From Blastobasis lacticolella (Eukaryota; Arthropoda; Insecta; Lepidoptera; Blastobasidae), in NCBI GenBank assembly GCA_905147135.1, contig LR990052.1, positions 18,972,200-19,036,199 on the forward strand: a stretch of DNA of 64,000 bases, read 5' to 3'. Below the pieces are notes generated by a model that saw only the letters and a list, made by a program, of their open reading frames with translations, did no database searches and was not told the DNA's origin. The stretch's first letter is position 1. Every line of letters begins with the position of its first letter. The translations under genes and the position numbers were made by a program. Of the stretch, positions 62,479-64,000 are shown piece by piece.

Positions 62479-64000
62479 GTAGGTGGGGGTCCGGTGTCAG
62501 CTGGCGTCGTGCCTGCCGTCCATCGTGCCCAAGCTGATCGAGGTGCTCAGCGACTCGCACATGCGCGTGCAGGAGGCCGGCGCCGAGGCGCTCAAGGTCA
62601 TCGGCTCCGTCATACGGAACCCGGAGATACAGGGTAGGTGGGGGTCCGGTGTCAGCTGGCGTCGTGCCTGCCGTCCATCGTGCCCAAGCTGATCGAGGTG
62701 CTCAGCGACTCGCACATGCGCGTGCAGGAGGCCGGCGCCGAGGCGCTCAAGGTCATCGGCTCCGTCATACGGAACCCGGAGATACAGGGTAGGTGGGGGT
62801 CCGGTGTCAGCTGGCGTCGTGCCTGCCGTCCATCGTGCCCAAGCTGATCGAGGTGCTCAGCGACTCGCACATGCGCGTGCAGGAGGCCGGCGCCGAGGCG
62901 CTCAAGGTCATCGGCTCCGTCATACGGAACCCGGAGATACAGGGTAGGTGGGGGTCCGGTGTCAGCTGGCGTCGTGCCTGCCGTCCATCGTGCCCAAGCT
63001 GATCGAGGTGCTCAGCGACTCGCACATGCGCGTGCAGGAGGCCGGCGCCGAGGCGCTCAAGGTCATCGGCTCCGTCATACGGAACCCGGAGATACAGGGT
63101 AGGTGGGGGTCCGGTGTCAGCTGGCGTCGTGCCTGCCGTCCATCGTGCCCAAGCTGATCGAGGTGCTCAGCGACTCGCACATGCGCGTGCAGGAGGCCGG
63201 CGCCGAGGCGCTCAAGGTCATCGGCTCCGTCATACGGAACCCGGAGATACAGGGTAGGTGGGGGTCCGGTGTCAGCTGGCGTCGTGCCTGCCGTCCATCG
63301 TGCCCAAGCTGATCGAGGTGCTCAGCGACTCGCACATGCGCGTGCAGGAGGCCGGCGCCGAGGCGCTCAAGGTCATCGGCTCCGTCATACGGAACCCGGA
63401 GATACAGGGTAGGTGGGGGTCCGGTGTCAGCTGGCGTCGTGCCTGCCGTCCATCGTGCCCAAGCTGATCGAGGTGCTCAGCGACTCGCACATGCGCGTGC
63501 AGGAGGCCGGCGCCGAGGCGCTCAAGGTCATCGGCTCCGTCATACGGAACCCGGAGATACAGGGTAGGTGGGGGTCCGGTGTCAGCTGGCGTCGTGCCTG
63601 CCGTCCATCGTGCCCAAGCTGATCGAGGTGCTCAGCGACTCGCACATGCGCGTGCAGGAGGCCGGCGCCGAGGCGCTCAAGGTCATCGGCTCCGTCATAC
63701 GGAACCCGGAGATACAGGGTAGGTGGGGGTCCGGTGTCAGCTGGCGTCGTGCCTGCCGTCCATCGTGCCCAAGCTGATCGAGGTGCTCAGCGACTCGCAC
63801 ATGCGCGTGCAGGAGGCCGGCGCCGAGGCGCTCAAGGTCATCGGCTCCGTCATACGGAACCCGGAGATACAGGGTAGGTGGGGGTCCGGTGTCAGCTGGC
63901 GTCGTGCCTGCCGTCCATCGTGCCCAAGCTGATCGAGGTGCTCAGCGACTCGCACATGCGCGTGCAGGAGGCCGGCGCCGAGGCGCTCAAGGTCATCGGC
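62343..64000 (+). repeat. 155-bp tandem array made of GCN1 exon 24 sequence
   Basis: The unit repeats at 62351, 62506, 62661, 62816, 62971, 63126, 63281, 63436, 63591, 63746 and 63901, so about 10.7 units are visible and the array runs off the right edge. Each unit holds ~135 bp of exon 24, its gtaggt donor and ~20 bp of intron (gtgggggtccggtgt). Units look identical by eye. The founder differs at one base (ctgtcg becomes ctggcg). Because 155 is not a multiple of three, read-through meets a TGA in the second unit, so the array cannot extend the protein. It could be a real recent expansion or an assembly artefact. Confidence 0.95.

Noticed and set aside
62204..63955. Identical ORFs on both strands across the right-edge array
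   Set aside because: They are by-products of the 155-bp repeat of GCN1 exon 24. None can be joined into a longer protein in one frame.
62351..64000. CRISPR-like regular array
   Set aside because: The repeats are head-to-tail copies of a coding exon with no variable spacers, in a eukaryotic genome.

Overview
The window is a piece of an insect genome, almost certainly from a moth or butterfly (Lepidoptera). Host coding sequence is GC-rich and split by GT-AG introns. The intergenic-type DNA is AT-rich and packed with short dispersed repeats: tRNA-derived SINEs, 5'-truncated LINE tails, MITEs and mariner remnants, several of a type common in lepidopteran genomes. Two cytochrome P450 genes are of the insect CYP6 type.

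One host gene spans nearly the whole window. It is GCN1, the giant HEAT-repeat ribosome-associated activator of the eIF2-alpha kinase GCN2. I find 24 consecutive plus-strand exons from 2280 to 62478. Every splice phase agrees from one exon to the next, and the encoded sequence lines up in order with the GCN1 family as I remember it. About 1,450 codons are present. The first ~100 residues lie left of the window. The remaining ~1,000 residues, including most of the eEF3-like region and the GCN2-binding region, lie to the right.

Layout. 1-2279 is a LINE interrupted by an opposite-strand LINE. 2280-9438 holds GCN1 exons 1-8. 9439-15369 is an intron with a ~4.9 kb inverted-repeat-bounded element carrying a tRNA-Glu gene, a YLDD reverse-transcriptase fragment and an array of hairpin repeats. 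15370-23571 holds exons 9-16. 23572-29732 is an intron with a 4.2 kb TIR transposon encoding an apparently intact DD37D transposase. 29733-33122 holds exons 17-19. 33123-58913 is a 25.8 kb intron in which two tandem CYP6-type P450 genes (43431-45087 and 52068-53724) are nested on the same strand, each with its own TATA box. 58914-62478 holds exons 20-24. From 62343 to the right edge the 3' part of exon 24 plus ~20 bp of intron is repeated head to tail every 155 bp, more than ten times.

The most unusual theme is repeated partial duplication of GCN1's own exons. Exon 6 is triplicated. The 5' parts of exons 15 and 19 each have a truncated copy, with a splice acceptor, upstream of the real exon. 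Exon 24 has become a minisatellite. Two of the copies would act as poison or terminal exons if used.

Family assignments rest on recalled family features, not on database searches. Coordinates of dispersed repeats are approximate unless given with exact boundary evidence.
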